Shown piece by piece: positions 7,458-13,629 of a stretch of DNA of 31,213 bases. The translations under genes were made by a program, and so were the position numbers. Origin of the DNA: a virus; the IMG/VR virus record IMGVR_UViG_3300028388_000050, positions 1 through 31,213 of that record, one strand, 5' to 3'. Each line of letters begins with the position of its first letter. Within the stretch, counting starts at the first letter, position 1. Below the pieces are notes generated by a model. That model worked only from the letters and a program-made list of their open reading frames with translations, did not search any database and was not told where the DNA came from.

Positions 7458-7783
7458 TCTACTAGAGTTGAGGTAACGCCTCCACCTAGATCTATCTCTT
7501 GCTTTTCTACATACCCTCTAGACTTCCCTTTAGTCTTTAGGTAGAATATTGTAGCTGTGACATTCTCTTGCTTTGTGATCAGATCAAATAGCTTAGACTC
7601 TACAGTGTCTACAGCCATCTCTGATATATCGTCTACAGCAGCTTTAAATTCTGGATCATCTTGAATCCATCGATAGAAAGTAGTACGCCCTATGTTTGCT
7701 TTCTTACATGCAGTTGAAACTACCCCCAGAGATCTCTCCAGAGCTTTTAGTACATCTTTTTTAGTCTGTTCCATCTGTTTCAT
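7433..7783 (-). CDS. Terminase small subunit
   Basis: This 116-residue protein recognises the viral DNA and recruits the large subunit. The N-terminal part has a homeodomain-like helix-turn-helix (residues about 10-45: VVSTACKKANIGRTTFYRWIQDDPEF). A helical segment with TVESKLFDLITKQENVTATIFYLKTKGK follows, a pattern typical of phage small terminases. It is the first gene of the packaging/head operon. Its ATG comes only 4 bases after a perfect TACCTTTG box, which suggests a leaderless message, and a terminator for the preceding transcript lies immediately upstream. Confidence 0.87.
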   Translation of the reverse strand: MKQMEQTKKDVLKALERSLGVVSTACKKANIGRTTFYRWIQDDPEFKAAVDDISEMAVDTVESKLFDLITKQENVTATIFYLKTKGKSRGYVEKQEIDLGGGVTSTLVEWKPAENE

Positions 7784-7787
7784 GTTA

Positions 7788-7795
7788 CAAAGGTA
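7788..7795 (-). promoter_or_regulatory. -7 promoter box TACCTTTG of the packaging/head operon
   Basis: A perfect TAnnTTTG match followed by TAAC-ATG of the small terminase. It directly follows the T-tract of the terminator at 7804-7829, which marks a transcription-unit border. The -33 element is not recognisable, so activation by a phage or alternative factor is possible. Confidence 0.65.
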
Positions 7796-7803
7796 TTAAA
7801 ACG

Positions 7804-7829
7804 AAAAAGAGCAGCCTAAGCTGCCCTCT
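7804..7829 (-). terminator. Rho-independent terminator upstream of the packaging operon
   Basis: On the minus strand GCAGC and GCTGC (7811-7815 and 7820-7824) pair around a 4-base loop. Outer pairing extends through AGA/TCT with one bulge, and TTTTT follows (7804-7808). It ends transcripts coming from the early region or from the putative short RNA at 7887. Confidence 0.82.
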
Positions 7830-7882
7830 AACGATTAACCAAAATAACTAACTCAAATGAATTATGAAAAAAACGATGAAGT
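7804..7882 (-). ncRNA. Possible short RNA or transcript leader of about 75 nt
   Basis: A TATATTTG box at 7887-7894 reads towards the terminator at 7804-7829. The stretch between has no ATG or GTG on the minus strand. If the box is used, the product would be a short RNA ending in the terminator hairpin. Alternatively, it is the 3' tail of the 57-codon gene at 7895-8068 and the box is chance in an AT-rich stretch. Confidence 0.25.
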
Positions 7883-7886
7883 TGAT

Positions 7887-7894
7887 CAAATATA
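7887..7894 (-). promoter_or_regulatory. -7 promoter-like box TATATTTG
   Basis: A TAnnTTTG match directly after the stop codon of the 57-residue gene, with no gene start between it and the terminator. It is the only such intergenic box without a downstream ORF, so it marks either a small RNA or a chance match. Confidence 0.3.
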
Positions 7895-8068
7895 CTATTT
7901 ATTCTTGAAATAGATAATTATTTCACCATCTTTTAGCTCTAATCTGTACTCTGATGACCTATAAAATAGTAGTCTGTTCATTACTGAAGTCCATTCATTT
8001 AGACTGATCTGTCCAGTGTTATACCAGTAGGTTAATAGTTGTCTGCCTTGTAATTGAATTGATCCCAT
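7895..8068 (-). CDS. Small protein of unknown function (57 aa)
   Basis: The frame runs from ATG at 8068 to TAG at 7895-7897 and encodes MGSIQLQGRQLLTYWYNTGQ and a further 37 residues ending in IIIYFKNK. The pattern suggests a helical N-terminal half and a C-terminal beta strand pair (YRLELKDGEIIIYFK). I do not recognise a family. A TATATTTG box 14 bases before the ATG supports it as a real gene with its own promoter. It is the last coding frame before the early-region terminator. Confidence 0.6.
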   Translation of the reverse strand: MGSIQLQGRQLLTYWYNTGQISLNEWTSVMNRLLFYRSSEYRLELKDGEIIIYFKNK

Positions 8069-8082
8069 GTTTAGCTTTTTTA

Positions 8083-8090
8083 CAAATATA
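8083..8090 (-). promoter_or_regulatory. -7 promoter box TATATTTG before the 57-residue gene
   Basis: A TAnnTTTG match on the minus strand between the stop of the 8091-8345 gene and the ATG at 8068 (14 bases before it). Confidence 0.5.
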
Positions 8091-8345
8091 CTAAATATCT
8101 ACATTCCTTTCATATATGTGCAGATAATAGTCCCAGATCTTTTGAGGAGCTTCTGACCATTTGATGATCTCATCGCCCTCTCTGATGATCCTACCATTTA
8201 CTCTGAGCTTTAATGTGATATCAGACTGTGGTATTGGATCTGTAGGAAACTCTAGGATGTGTATGCCATTTTTAAAACACCACGCCATAGCCTCATAGTG
8301 TTTATCTGTGACTCTAGGCATCTTTCTTTTTTTAGGAGCTTTCAT
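8091..8345 (-). CDS. Small basic protein of unknown function (84 aa)
   Basis: I do not recognise this protein. It starts MKAPKKRKMPRVTDKHYEAM, so it has a strongly basic N-terminus that could bind nucleic acid. A helical segment follows, then strands around DITLKLRVNGRIIREGDEIIKW, and an aromatic C-terminus (IWDYYLHIYERN). I chose the ATG at 8345 because it lies 1 base after the stop of the primase-helicase gene; an in-frame ATG at 8360 would add five residues and overlap that gene. It belongs to the early operon, and its position after the primase suggests a replication accessory, though nothing in the sequence proves this. Confidence 0.72.
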   Translation of the reverse strand: MKAPKKRKMPRVTDKHYEAMAWCFKNGIHILEFPTDPIPQSDITLKLRVNGRIIREGDEIIKWSEAPQKIWDYYLHIYERNVDI

Positions 8346-8346
8346 A

Positions 8347-10017
8347 TTAAAAAGGTACATCTGTGACTACTGTAAAGCCTTTAGATCCATCGATATGTTT
8401 ATATGCACCACCAGAATTAAAATCTGGAGCTATTGCAAACTTTCCCTGTTTACCATTCTCTTTGCGCTTTACTTTCTGGACATGGACAGTAACTGCATCA
8501 GATCCATACTTGGTTTTATGACCTAGCTCTCTGTATACAGTAAGACATCCATAGGATTTATTAAAAAAGTCAGATGATCCAGAGATATCGTATGGAGTAG
8601 GTACTTTAAATTCATTCTGGTTATTTAGCTCCATCTTTCTGGGATGCGCTATAAGAAAAAGATGAGTATTAGTCTGCTGGACAAACTGAGTGATCTCAGA
8701 TAGGATCTTTGACACATAGTTAAGATCTCGCTGTGCTGAGTGATCGAGCATATTGTATGGATCAATGACACAGATATTAATTCCTTTCTGGAGTACCAGC
8801 TCTCTAAACTTATTTAGTATCGCCTTGAGTGTTAGGTTCTCTAGATCTATTTTGACAAAATGAAAATGATCCTCTATAAAGGCTTTAGATCTGTTCAGAT
8901 GATCTACACTACAGTCTGTCTCATTGAGCTTGTTAGCGATACGCTTTATATGTCCCTCAAAAGGGAAAGACTCTGGAGCAAAAAAAGCAGTTTTAAAGTC
9001 ATGCATTGTAGCCATATTGACTGCTATCTGATCGATCACATCTGACTTACCAGAGTTTGGTATACCTGTGACTACTGTCCACTCTCCCAGAGCTATTTTA
9101 AAGAAGTCATCACTCTCTGCTAGTCCTAGTGAGTAATTTTTAATACCATGCTCAGAATAGTTAAGGACACTAGACCAGATATCATTTATATTCAATACAC
9201 CCTCAATAGGGAAGTTTTTAGCCTCTTTAAGACACTTTCTTAGTGCCTCTGGGCCTTGACTACTTAAAAGATCATTAGCATCCTTAAAATCGCTTATTTC
9301 GACATATTTACATCGATGTCTACCTAAACGCCTAGCTAGCTCATTTCTTAAGGACATTCCAGCCTCATCATTATCAGTGAATAAGATCACCTCATCCATC
9401 TCAGAAAAGTACCTCCAGCAGTTGTCTAAATACTTTAGATTCTGATTTCCTTTAGATGCGCCATTAGGTACAGATACTACTGAATAGATCCCAGCCTCAT
9501 GTAGTGACAGTGCATCCATCTCTCCCTCCACTATATAGCAGTACTTTGAGTCTTTGATATTATCAATGCCATAAAAGATCAGCTCAGCTCCAGAGACCAT
9601 TTTAAAGTTTTTCTCTGCATCTCTGTATTTGACATTGACCAGCTGACCATCTCTGTAGTAGTTAAAATTGATCGCCTTTCTCTTTTTCTCTACCTGTGGA
9701 AACCACTCTACTGACTCAGTGATCCCCCAATTAGCTACAGTAGCCTCAGAGATCCCTCTCTTTTTAAAATACGCCAGTGTACGATCAGATAACTCTACAC
9801 CATGAGCATCTGGTATGATATACTCCTCTTTAGGCTTTAGCTTGACATTACCAGACCAGCCACAGTTGTGACAGTTGTATACGCCTTTATCCAGATTAAC
9901 TGATAGGCATTTATCTTTTTTGTTTTTACGAGTGTGTGAGCATTTAGGGCATGTGGTTTTTTGTTCGATAGCATTGGATTTAATATCAATGCCCAGCTCT
10001 GTAAATAATTCAGTCAT
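8347..10017 (-). CDS. DNA primase-helicase (T7 gp4-like)
   Basis: This 556-residue bifunctional protein unwinds the replication fork and makes primers. It begins with a CxxC...CxxC zinc ribbon (Cys23, Cys26, Cys49, Cys52). A TOPRIM primase core has IVEGEMDAL (Glu164, Asp168) and LFTDNDEAG (Asp215, Asp217). A DnaB-type RecA helicase domain has Walker A GIPNSGKS (residues 318-325) and a Walker B-like ICVIDPYNM. The length matches the gp4 type. Its ATG overlaps the stop of the preceding nuclease-like gene by 4 bases (ATGA). No replicative DNA polymerase is visible, so the phage presumably uses the host polymerase with its own helicase. Confidence 0.94.
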   Translation of the reverse strand: MTELFTELGIDIKSNAIEQKTTCPKCSHTRKNKKDKCLSVNLDKGVYNCHNCGWSGNVKLKPKEEYIIPDAHGVELSDRTLAYFKKRGISEATVANWGITESVEWFPQVEKKRKAINFNYYRDGQLVNVKYRDAEKNFKMVSGAELIFYGIDNIKDSKYCYIVEGEMDALSLHEAGIYSVVSVPNGASKGNQNLKYLDNCWRYFSEMDEVILFTDNDEAGMSLRNELARRLGRHRCKYVEISDFKDANDLLSSQGPEALRKCLKEAKNFPIEGVLNINDIWSSVLNYSEHGIKNYSLGLAESDDFFKIALGEWTVVTGIPNSGKSDVIDQIAVNMATMHDFKTAFFAPESFPFEGHIKRIANKLNETDCSVDHLNRSKAFIEDHFHFVKIDLENLTLKAILNKFRELVLQKGINICVIDPYNMLDHSAQRDLNYVSKILSEITQFVQQTNTHLFLIAHPRKMELNNQNEFKVPTPYDISGSSDFFNKSYGCLTVYRELGHKTKYGSDAVTVHVQKVKRKENGKQGKFAIAPDFNSGGAYKHIDGSKGFTVVTDVPF

Positions 10018-10469
10018 GTTAATATTCTTTTACTTAGGTTAATTAGGTCACTGTGCTTCACCATCACAGCGATGTCTTTTCGTTTATTTCGTCTACGAGG
10101 CGTGTATAAGGACACCTCATGTACTGCTGGTATGTTTGGGATCTTAATGCGACACCATTCAAGCAGATCTAAGCGATCTACGATCACCCAGAGATCATAA
10201 ATATAAAAAGCAATAGCATCAGCTTCGCCATAGATCCAGCCTTTTTTACCTACTACATTCTGAAACTCGATCCAGTTGTAGTCTCCTTTAGGGCCTTTTA
10301 CATCGTATTTAATCCCCTCATGCTCTAGATCCCAGTGTTCATAGATATCCTGTTCTTTAGTTGCCCAGATGATCTCGCCTCCTAGTTTCTGAGCAAAGCG
10401 TTTCTCATACTCCTTGCCTATGATCAGATCTTGATCTTGTTTCGCCTTAATCTTTGGATCTAAACTCAT
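10014..10469 (-). CDS. PD-(D/E)XK-like nuclease or DNA-modification partner
   Basis: This 151-residue protein has a short restriction-endonuclease-like core: Glu20 in a starting helix, then DIYEHWDLEHEGIKYDVKGPK, in which Asp47 and the D56-V-K58 triplet fit the PD...DxK arrangement. Strands FYIYDLWVIVD follow, and the C-terminus is basic (PRRRNKRKD). Family resemblance is weak, so the activity is an inference; a resolvase-like or flap-type role would fit its place between the replication initiator (23-base overlap) and the primase-helicase (4-base overlap). Confidence 0.6.
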   Translation of the reverse strand: MSLDPKIKAKQDQDLIIGKEYEKRFAQKLGGEIIWATKEQDIYEHWDLEHEGIKYDVKGPKGDYNWIEFQNVVGKKGWIYGEADAIAFYIYDLWVIVDRLDLLEWCRIKIPNIPAVHEVSLYTPRRRNKRKDIAVMVKHSDLINLSKRILT

Positions 10470-11139
10470 ATTTGTCGATATCTGGAGCTAAAGTCTCTGC
10501 GAATATGTCAATGAATCTGATTCCCTCCTTATTGAGCTGTGTAAGCTTTCTAAGTGATCTTAAGTTTTTAGACCAAAAAGGATCTTTAAACGCCTTAGAT
10601 AAGATCACATACACATGTCGAGGAGAGTACCCATAATTTTTATCTAACTTCTCTAGTTCCTTTATCCATATCAAATGAGTCTTTTTGTCTTTTGGTTTAT
10701 ATCGATCAGGGAAAAGAGGTAAAATATGCTTATAGGCTTCTTTCAGTTTTTCAGGCACTATATATTCACCTTTATTATTAGTAGTACTACTAGTATTATA
10801 TACTGGGACATTTTTGTCTACCCCCCCTAGACATTTTTGTCCACCCCTATGGACATTTTTGTCTACCCCTTTTACAGTAATAAATCTACCAGATACACGC
10901 TTATCATCATACTTATAATCTACCTTTATGTGTGAGGCGTTTTTAAGCTCTGAGATCCATCTTGAGATCGTCTTTGGACTTACCTTATAGATATTAGAAA
11001 AATATTCATTAGAGGCCCAGCAAAATCCCTCCTGATTGGTCAGAGCTGTGATCTCAGCATAAAATAATTTAGCATTAGGGGACAGGCGATCATCATACCT
11101 AACATCAGCTGGTATGAAAGCCCAATAGTTTCTATCCAT
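10447..11139 (-). CDS. Replication initiation protein with winged helix-turn-helix
   Basis: This protein has 230 residues. The first 75 (MDRNYWAFIPADVRYDDRLS, NAKLFYAEITALTNQEGFCW, and VSPKTISRWISELKNA) match the winged helix-turn-helix that opens phage O/DnaD-like replication proteins. A variable, charged middle section follows, then a C-terminal helical domain (about 110-200) resembling the part that contacts helicase in this family. It probably binds the phage origin, perhaps within its own gene as in lambda. Consistent with that, 10800-10875 contains four near-identical copies of a block reading ACATTTTTGTC (plus strand), noted separately as possible iterons. It overlaps the next gene by 23 bases. 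Confidence 0.78.
   Translation of the reverse strand: MDRNYWAFIPADVRYDDRLSPNAKLFYAEITALTNQEGFCWASNEYFSNIYKVSPKTISRWISELKNASHIKVDYKYDDKRVSGRFITVKGVDKNVHRGGQKCLGGVDKNVPVYNTSSTTNNKGEYIVPEKLKEAYKHILPLFPDRYKPKDKKTHLIWIKELEKLDKNYGYSPRHVYVILSKAFKDPFWSKNLRSLRKLTQLNKEGIRFIDIFAETLAPDIDKYEFRSKD
10808..10868. repeat. Short direct repeats inside the replication-initiator gene (possible origin iterons)
   Basis: The plus strand reads GGACATTTTTGTCTACCCC, then GACATTTTTGTCCACCCC, then GGACATTTTTGTCTACCCC within about 60 bases. Each block contains the palindromic core GACA-TTTT-TGTC with a C-rich flank. On the protein side they encode three GGxDKNV-like units (KGVDKNVHRGGQKCLGGVDKNV). Iterated sites inside the initiator gene are the classic lambda-type origin layout, so I infer a candidate replication origin. 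Confidence 0.5.
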
Positions 11140-11148
11140 GTTTTTAGG

Positions 11149-11397
11149 TTATTCGATCATGGACTTAATCTCCTGACAAAATTCACTGATCTCATCAAAT
11201 ACCTTTTTAAAATCTTTAGCTGGGATCTTATCCTCTCCAAAGATCGTAAACAGGCACTCCACTAGTAGATCAAATTCTACACGAGTCATTTTACCATAGT
11301 AGATAAATCTAGGATTATCATCCATAGTAGAATTAGTGCGCCATACTTTGTCATCGATTTCGCTGTAGTAGACTTTTGTGTATTTGCTATAGCTCAT
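11149..11397 (-). CDS. Small acidic protein of unknown function (82 aa)
   Basis: I do not recognise this protein. It has an N-terminal beta-rich part (SKYTKVYYSEIDDKVWRTNS) and a helical C-terminal part with many acidic residues (MTRVEFDLLVECLFTIFGED and FKKVFDEISEFCQEIKSMIE). It has no signal peptide or membrane segment. It overlaps the VRR-NUC gene by 11 bases and precedes the initiator gene by 9 bases, so it is a normal member of the early replication operon. Confidence 0.7.
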   Translation of the reverse strand: MSYSKYTKVYYSEIDDKVWRTNSTMDDNPRFIYYGKMTRVEFDLLVECLFTIFGEDKIPAKDFKKVFDEISEFCQEIKSMIE

Positions 11398-11758
11398 TGT
11401 TAAAGTAATTATCGATTAGGTCTTGTGCTTTTTCAAATGAGTTAATCCACACAGCACACCATCCCAGATCAGTAAGGTCTTGCAAAAACTGCTTTTGGTT
11501 TGCAGTTGGCTTATTGTACCCTACTTTCAGCTCGATGGCTAAGCCATGAAATTTTTGGTTTGAGTTAAATATCATGATATCTGGTACGCCAGAGAGGCCT
11601 CCTAAGTACTTAAATTTAAAACGCTCGAAAGGAGTACGCTTTCCCTCGTTTGGCACATGAATAGCGAGCGCTTGTGGATATTGTAGCTGTAGATAGACTA
11701 TTACCTCTCTCTGTAGCTTATCCTCTTTGCTTAAATACTTATGGAAACCTCCAGACAT
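11387..11758 (-). CDS. VRR-NUC domain nuclease
   Basis: This 123-residue, single-domain VRR-NUC protein shows the complete motif set: Glu18 in the first helix (LQREVIVYLQLQYP), the basic KRTPFERFKFKYLGGLSGVPD loop ending in catalytic Asp60, and AIELK with Glu76 and Lys78. The length is standard for phage VRR-NUC enzymes. The family is thought to cut branched DNA such as Holliday junctions or flaps, so it probably resolves replication or recombination intermediates before packaging. It sits 4 bases after the RecE-like gene in the recombination block. Confidence 0.88.
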   Translation of the reverse strand: MSGGFHKYLSKEDKLQREVIVYLQLQYPQALAIHVPNEGKRTPFERFKFKYLGGLSGVPDIMIFNSNQKFHGLAIELKVGYNKPTANQKQFLQDLTDLGWCAVWINSFEKAQDLIDNYFNNEL

Positions 11759-11762
11759 ACAC

Positions 11763-12524
11763 TTATAAAATTATCGCTCCATCTGCTGTAGTGTCATAGC
11801 CATTATAGCCAGATGCTACACCAGTATCTAGATAAAACTTCCAGTCATTAAATGCAAGCCAAAAAGCTCGCTCACCAGCTTCTATCTGATCATTATTTAG
11901 AGCATACACTTGACAAGTATAAGGAGCATTAGTCTCTACTGCAATAAATCGCCAATTTAGAGGATCTATACCCAATACTTTACAATAAAAAACAGCCTGT
12001 AAATGATAGGCATACTTTTTAACTTCTGATCTAAATGCTAAGGGACTATTATTTTGACAGGTCTTAACATCTGCGATCATGCCATTACTTTCATTATACA
12101 CATCTGGTCTGGCTTTGATAGGTACGCCATGAATTTCAGAGTAAAAAGAGATCTCTCTCTCACCCTTTAATAAATCCAGTACCTTATCATCACCTAGCGC
12201 ATTATGAGTGACTGCTTTAACTATATCCATTTGCTCTGGAGTGATCATGACCTTACCTTGTGACTTAAGTAGACAGTTCTGGTACTCCTCTTTCCCAGCT
12301 TTAGTACGCCTGTCGATCTTAGGCATCACATAGATCTGATCATTAAACTCCTCTGGCTCTAGGATCATCGTATGCACAGCTGTACCCAGATTCATAGCAT
12401 CAGTAGCTTTCCATGACTTATTTACAGCGTGATACACGCTCTTTAAATAGATCTGTTTAAAAGTACTAGAGCTAACAGCTGGATGGCTGTGATATTCACT
12501 GTTTGAGTCTTTTTTGGCTATCAT
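11763..12524 (-). CDS. RecE/exonuclease VIII-like PD-(D/E)XK nuclease
   Basis: This 253-residue protein of the RecE C-terminal/DUF3799 type is a 5'-3' double-strand exonuclease that produces single strands for annealing. Visible motifs: the starting SSSTFK helix, GTAVHTMILEPEEF (His51), RPDVYN (Asp141), ADVKTC (Asp152, Lys154) and the YAYHLQAVFY helix (residues 171-180). The length fits the nuclease domain alone. Its partner single-strand annealing protein is encoded two genes upstream, as in RecE-RecT or Erf-type systems. It begins 3 bases after the SSB-like gene. Confidence 0.9.
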   Translation of the reverse strand: MIAKKDSNSEYHSHPAVSSSTFKQIYLKSVYHAVNKSWKATDAMNLGTAVHTMILEPEEFNDQIYVMPKIDRRTKAGKEEYQNCLLKSQGKVMITPEQMDIVKAVTHNALGDDKVLDLLKGEREISFYSEIHGVPIKARPDVYNESNGMIADVKTCQNNSPLAFRSEVKKYAYHLQAVFYCKVLGIDPLNWRFIAVETNAPYTCQVYALNNDQIEAGERAFWLAFNDWKFYLDTGVASGYNGYDTTADGAIIL

Positions 12525-12527
12525 AAT

Positions 12528-12839
12528 CTAGAAAGGTAAATCGTTATCATCTATAGTAGTGTCACTAGCTACCTCAGCTGTAGATAAAGGAGCTGCCTTT
12601 GGATATGGATTATCCTGTGTCTTAGCATTGTCTGGCTTCCATGTGTTAAGCACAGCATAAGGCTTGCCAGATTTACCTCTTAGGATGTCTACATTGATCC
12701 ATCCTCTGTAGTTTTTGTGCTTAGCTAAAAATGCGCTAAACAGCTCAGCGTTAAATCCCATTTTTGCGATTACAAAGTCTGGGCCATTTTGAGGTACATC
12801 TACTGATACTCCCTCTGGAAAAATTTTCTCTTGTTGCAT
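12528..12839 (-). CDS. Single-strand DNA-binding-like protein with acidic DDNDLPF tail
   Basis: This 103-residue protein has a compact, strand-rich body (residues 1-70, with YRGWINVDILRGKSGKPYAVLNTW). A low-complexity Pro/Ala/Thr linker leads to the C-terminus DDNDLPF. That ending closely imitates the conserved tail of bacterial SSB (DDDIPF), which docks repair and replication proteins. I cannot confirm an OB-fold by eye. Its place between the annealing protein (3-base gap) and the RecE-like nuclease (3-base gap) fits an SSB substitute in recombination. Confidence 0.65.
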   Translation of the reverse strand: MQQEKIFPEGVSVDVPQNGPDFVIAKMGFNAELFSAFLAKHKNYRGWINVDILRGKSGKPYAVLNTWKPDNAKTQDNPYPKAAPLSTAEVASDTTIDDNDLPF

Positions 12840-12842
12840 GAT

Positions 12843-13322
12843 TTAAAAATTAAATTTAGATGTGATTACTTCACGATATTGGCGCTTCATTTTATACATG
12901 CTCAGCACCTTTTGAGCCTGTTCCTTAGTTCCTTTTAGTACTTTCTGGAGCTGTGCCTCAGTAAGCCATTGATCATTTTTCTGCTGATGCATGGCATTAG
13001 CTACCTCCTCAGCGCTTGCTATAGAGGTATCGATCCCTATGCCTAAGTAGCCTAAAGCTCGCCCTAGTGCAGAGGTAAATCCATTCTCTAAAAAACTCGT
13101 CTGATTAATATGAGAGCTGTCTCGCTTCTCATGAGCATGAGCAGAGGCCATCACTGTACCCTCTGGATTTTTGATCGAGATCTTAAAGATCCCCTCATCA
13201 TTATCTACTTTGACTAGAGTCTCCTCAATAGTCCAATTTTTAAAAGCTGCATCAGTGCGAAAATGAATCAAACGCTCATTCACTGTGATGTAGTCTTTAC
13301 CCTTGATCTGGATTTTTTTCAT
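12843..13322 (-). CDS. Single-strand annealing protein, Erf-like
   Basis: This 159-residue protein carries the hallmark stretch of the Erf/Rad52-like annealing proteins, FLENGFTSALGRALGYLGIGIDTSIASAEEVANAM (residues about 76-110), after a strand-rich start. It should form rings on single-stranded DNA and promote annealing of the ends made by the RecE-like exonuclease. The C-terminus is basic and helical and ends SKFNF. It overlaps the Cro-like gene by 4 bases. Erf proteins are normally around 200 residues, so this one is a little short. Confidence 0.8.
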   Translation of the reverse strand: MKKIQIKGKDYITVNERLIHFRTDAAFKNWTIEETLVKVDNDEGIFKISIKNPEGTVMASAHAHEKRDSSHINQTSFLENGFTSALGRALGYLGIGIDTSIASAEEVANAMHQQKNDQWLTEAQLQKVLKGTKEQAQKVLSMYKMKRQYREVITSKFNF

Positions 13323-13510
13323 AGTGCTATCTGGTTTAAATTAAAGCCTAACTCATCGAAAACTTTTAGATCTCCCAGAGTCATCTTATCTGGATTATCT
13401 AGTTTTCTTTTTAATGTTTGGACAGTGACTCCTAGAGCCTCAGCCACATCTGATCTTTTCAGGTCTAAGCGCTTGCACTCATTGACAAACCTAAATTCAA
13501 ATTCTGTCAT
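13319..13510 (-). CDS. Cro-like helix-turn-helix regulator (63 aa)
   Basis: This protein is essentially one helix-turn-helix domain: FVNECKRLDLKRSDVAEALGVTVQTLKRKLDNPDKMTLGDLKVFDELG, with the recognition helix around VTVQTLKRKL. It is the first gene of the early operon, preceded by a promoter with good spacing and a palindrome at 13512-13530. I infer autoregulation of the early operon in the manner of Cro. No opposing repressor or integrase is present, so a lysogeny switch is not evident. It overlaps the Erf-like gene by 4 bases. Confidence 0.82.
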   Translation of the reverse strand: MTEFEFRFVNECKRLDLKRSDVAEALGVTVQTLKRKLDNPDKMTLGDLKVFDELGFNLNQIAL

Positions 13511-13511
13511 T

Positions 13512-13530
13512 TTTTACATTTTTTGTAAAA
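13512..13530. promoter_or_regulatory. Palindromic operator candidate TTTTACA-N5-TGTAAAA
   Basis: A perfect 7-bp inverted repeat with a 5-base T spacer, ending 1 base before the ATG of the Cro-like gene (13510). It lies over the expected transcription start of the early promoter. A third copy of the half-site (TTTACA, with neighbouring TTGTA) occurs at 13549-13556. It is a natural site for the Cro-like protein, but binding is inferred. Confidence 0.5.
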
Positions 13531-13534
13531 CTAA

Positions 13535-13565
13535 CTAAAATATCACGATTTTACAAGTACAAAAA
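13535..13565 (-). promoter_or_regulatory. Predicted early promoter: TTTTTG-N17-TATTTTAG
   Basis: On the minus strand TTTTTG (13565-13560) is followed after 17 bases by TATTTTAG (13542-13535), one mismatch from TAnnTTTG. The spacing fits the Bacteroidota consensus better than any other promoter here. The -33 element overlaps the T-tract of the structural-operon terminator. Confidence 0.5.
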
Positions 13566-13602
13566 CCTCTCCCCAGCCAGAAAATTCTAGTCAGAGAGAG
13601 GT
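13560..13602 (-). terminator. Rho-independent terminator of the tail operon
   Basis: On the minus strand ACCTCTC (13602-13596) pairs with GAGAGGT (13571-13565), followed by TTTTTG. The 24-base loop contains an inner AGAA/TTCT hairpin. It lies 28 bases after the stop of the tail-tip gene and separates the late tail operon from the early operon. Confidence 0.75.
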
Positions 13603-13629
13603 AGCAAACAAGGGAAAGCAAAGTATTAT

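Noticed and set aside
7841-7911. Plus-strand mini-frame with a leader like those of Bacteroidota outer-membrane genes
   Set aside because: Peptides of only 14-18 residues without a continued frame, overlapping the end of a minus-strand gene. The leader-like text is mentioned under the small-RNA finding only.
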